Assembly: GCA_030691225.1 (NCBI GenBank)
Contig: JAUYES010000680.1
Location: forward strand, 1-6,599
Direction: 5' to 3'
DNA length: 6,599 nucleotides
Origin: Holophaga sp.
GTDB lineage: Bacteria > Acidobacteriota > Holophagae > Holophagales > Holophagaceae
Part shown: positions 5,222-6,599 of the stretch, in pieces
How the letters are laid out: each line of letters opens with the position of its first letter
Numbering within the stretch: the first letter of the stretch is position 1
Translations under genes and position numbers: made by a program
The notes under the pieces: generated by a model
Databases searched by the model: none
What the model saw: only the letters and a program-made list of their open reading frames with translations
What the model was told of the DNA's origin: nothing

Positions 5222-6599
5222 ATGCTGCGCATCAACCAATTTGCCAAAGACCATGGCGTGAGTAACACCGATGTCATCGAGGTGCTCGAAAAGCGTCTCG
5301 GCATCGCTGGCAAGAGCCATAGCTCCAACCTGACCGACGACCAGGCCGCCCTGCTGCAGGGCGTGTTTGAATCCAAGCCGAAAGGCACGGAAGAACCGGC
5401 CCCGTCTCCTCGGCCATCGGCCCCTGTTCGTGTCGTCAAGGCACATCCAGCGGCTCCCGCAGCCGTTTCTGCGCCAGCGCCGCCTCCTGTCCACGCCCCA
5501 GCGGTGCTGGTCAAGAAGGCTCCGGTTCAAGAGTCGGCAGCCACTCAGGCGGAACCAGTAAAGGTTGAACAGGCCGCGCCTGCCACTCCTTCGGCTGTTT
5601 CTCCTGCGCCGGTTCCGGCTATTCAGCCGCCTGCGGATCAGTCCCAATCCTTCTCTCGGCTGCGCGTTTCGCAGGCTCCGGCTCCCACGCCCAAGCCCAG
5701 CGAACCTGCCCGCTACATTCAGCTACCGCAGGCTCCTGTGCCCAGGCCCAAGGCCGAGCCCGGCGCAAAGGCCGTGATTCAACGGCCCGGACAGCCCGGA
5801 CAACCTGGACAAGCACCGTCTGGCCAGGTTCGGCGCTCCGGCATGCCGCAGCCTGAAAAGACCGTATTGCCCATGGCCACCAATACCGGCAAAGGCGAAA
5901 TCAAGCACGAACCAACGCCTAATCCTGCGGTGCGACGGTTCTCTTCGCTGCCTTCCATCAGTCAACTCCAACCCGAGGGCGGGTTTACTAAAATCACCAT
6001 GTCCGACACGCCTGCACCAGCTCCACGGGTACAGCAGCCGGCTCGGTACATTCAGTTGCCTCAGCCCCGCCCCGTTGGCGGCGGCCCAAGCCGCCCGAGT
6101 GGTCCAGGTGGCCCAAGCCGTCCCAGTGGTCCTGGCGGTCCTAATCGGCCCAGTGGTCCTGGAGGCTCACGCCCCAGTGGCCCCGGTGCTCGTCCTGGCG
6201 GCGGACCCGGCGCTCGCCCAAGTGGTCCCTATCGGCCCAGTGGCCCTGGGGGTCGTCCGAGCGGTGGGCCAGGGCGTAGTCCTGTCATTCCGAACACCGG
6301 TCCCATCGATCCCAATGCCCAAAAGGGTCCTGGTCGCGGTGCCTCTGCCCATGGGAAGAAGAAGAAGGGCTATACCAAAGAGCAGCAGGAGATGGACCTC
6401 AAGCTGCGCCAACCCCGCTCCCGCGCTCAGCAGATCGCTACTGAATATATTGATGACGAAATCGGCATCGTCATGCTGTCCGAGGGTGTGACCGTCAAGG
6501 AACTGGCCGAGAAGTGCAATCGTGCCGCCAAGGATGTCATGGCCAAGCTGTTGCATCGTGGCATGTTTGTCACCATCAACCAGCCCTTGGATACCGATC
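5222..6599 (+). CDS. infB: Translation initiation factor IF2, N-terminal part, 3' end missing
   Basis: IF2 is the GTPase that delivers fMet-tRNA to the 30S subunit and promotes subunit joining. The window holds 459 codons and the frame is still open at its end; the GTPase and tRNA-binding domains lie beyond. Residues 1-50 (MLRINQFAKDHGVSNTDVIE...) form a first IF2_N domain. A long disordered linker follows, Ala/Pro-rich to about 160, with a 27-residue motif at 144-170 and again at 255-281, then a Gly/Pro/Arg/Ser repeat tract (286-353) and a KKKK patch (379-382). From 423, VTVKELAEK...TINQPLD matches the conserved IF2_N domain preceding the G domain. The start ATG 5222 has GAGG at 5207-5210, 11 nt upstream, a somewhat long spacing. 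Its place after rimP-nusA confirms the identity. Linker length and sequence vary greatly between species. Confidence 0.96.
   Translation, partial: MLRINQFAKDHGVSNTDVIEVLEKRLGIAGKSHSSNLTDDQAALLQGVFESKPKGTEEPAPSPRPSAPVRVVKAHPAAPAAVSAPAPPPVHAPAVLVKKAPVQESAATQAEPVKVEQAAPATPSAVSPAPVPAIQPPADQSQSFSRLRVSQAPAPTPKPSEPARYIQLPQAPVPRPKAEPGAKAVIQRPGQPGQPGQAPSGQVRRSGMPQPEKTVLPMATNTGKGEIKHEPTPNPAVRRFSSLPSISQLQPEGGFTKITMSDTPAPAPRVQQPARYIQLPQPRPVGGGPSRPSGPGGPSRPSGPGGPNRPSGPGGSRPSGPGARPGGGPGARPSGPYRPSGPGGRPSGGPGRSPVIPNTGPIDPNAQKGPGRGASAHGKKKKGYTKEQQEMDLKLRQPRSRAQQIATEYIDDEIGIVMLSEGVTVKELAEKCNRAAKDVMAKLLHRGMFVTINQPLDTD
5651..5731 (+). repeat. IF2 linker motif, copy 1 (residues 144-170)
   Basis: This encodes FSRLRVSQ, ten Pro-rich residues and PARYIQLPQ. 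Copy 2 at 5984-6064 has identical length and the same nine-residue end. The two are related at the protein level, while codons in the shared end differ at several third positions. Confidence 0.8.
5984..6064 (+). repeat. IF2 linker motif, copy 2 (residues 255-281)
   Basis: This encodes FTKITMSD, ten Pro-rich residues and PARYIQLPQ. It aligns without gaps to copy 1: F-S/T-R/K-L/I-x-V/M-S-Q/D in the first eight positions and an identical last nine. It lies immediately before the RPSG repeat tract. Confidence 0.8.
6077..6280 (+). repeat. RPSGPGG repeat tract in the IF2 linker
   Basis: Residues 286-353 consist of degenerate units around RPSGPGG: RPSG occurs seven times, preceded by S, S, N, S, A, Y and G. 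The first three units are nine residues each; later ones shorten or vary. Codons for the same unit differ from copy to copy (CGC/CGT/CGG for Arg, CCG/CCC/CCA for Pro). The region should be flexible, positively charged and disordered. Confidence 0.9.

Noticed and set aside
6075..6491. A 138-codon frame in +1 relation to infB, rich in Val/Ala/Pro
   Set aside because: It is the out-of-frame reading of the RPSG repeat; the infB frame continues into a conserved IF2_N domain.

Overview
The window looks like an ordinary bacterial chromosome segment, moderately GC-rich and densely coded, made up almost entirely of housekeeping genes for translation, transcription and one-carbon metabolism. A LigE-type ATP-dependent DNA ligase points to a Gram-negative organism, since that family is known mainly from Gram-negative bacteria. 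NusA is 439 residues long with a single C-terminal helix-hairpin-helix segment rather than the two repeats of enteric bacteria, which argues against an enteric. By resemblance alone I would guess a Holophagae-like acidobacterium or another non-enteric Gram-negative, with low confidence. I see no mobile element, phage, CRISPR array, tRNA or rRNA.

Layout. Positions 1-746 (+) are the 3' part of the ligase gene, cut by the window edge. Positions 878-2164 (+) encode an RluA-family pseudouridine synthase with an S4 domain and an unusual basic, low-complexity tail of about 120 residues. folD lies convergent to it on the minus strand (2169-3083), with only 4 bp between the two stop codons; an imperfect hairpin spans both stops. 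A divergent control region (3084-3297) separates folD from the rimP-nusA-infB cluster on the plus strand. It holds a candidate sigma70-type promoter and a leader of about 120 nt with a UUCG-capped hairpin. rimP (3298-3846) and nusA (3849-5168) are 2 bp apart; infB starts at 5222 and runs off the window end.

How the genes fit together. RimP matures the 30S subunit, NusA controls RNA polymerase pausing, termination and antitermination, and IF2 (infB) places fMet-tRNA on the 30S subunit. This gene order is widely conserved and in model bacteria is controlled partly by NusA itself. FolD makes the one-carbon folates needed for purines and for formylating Met-tRNA, the substrate of IF2. The pseudouridine synthase modifies structured RNA, probably 23S rRNA.

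I did not find a new multi-gene system. The most unusual signals are inside proteins: a 27-residue motif present twice in the disordered N-terminal region of IF2 (ending PARYIQLPQ), a run of seven RPSG units in the same region, and a similar Arg/Pro/Gly-rich tail on the pseudouridine synthase. In the leader, rimP lacks a good ribosome binding site and its start is overlapped by a 15-codon open frame.
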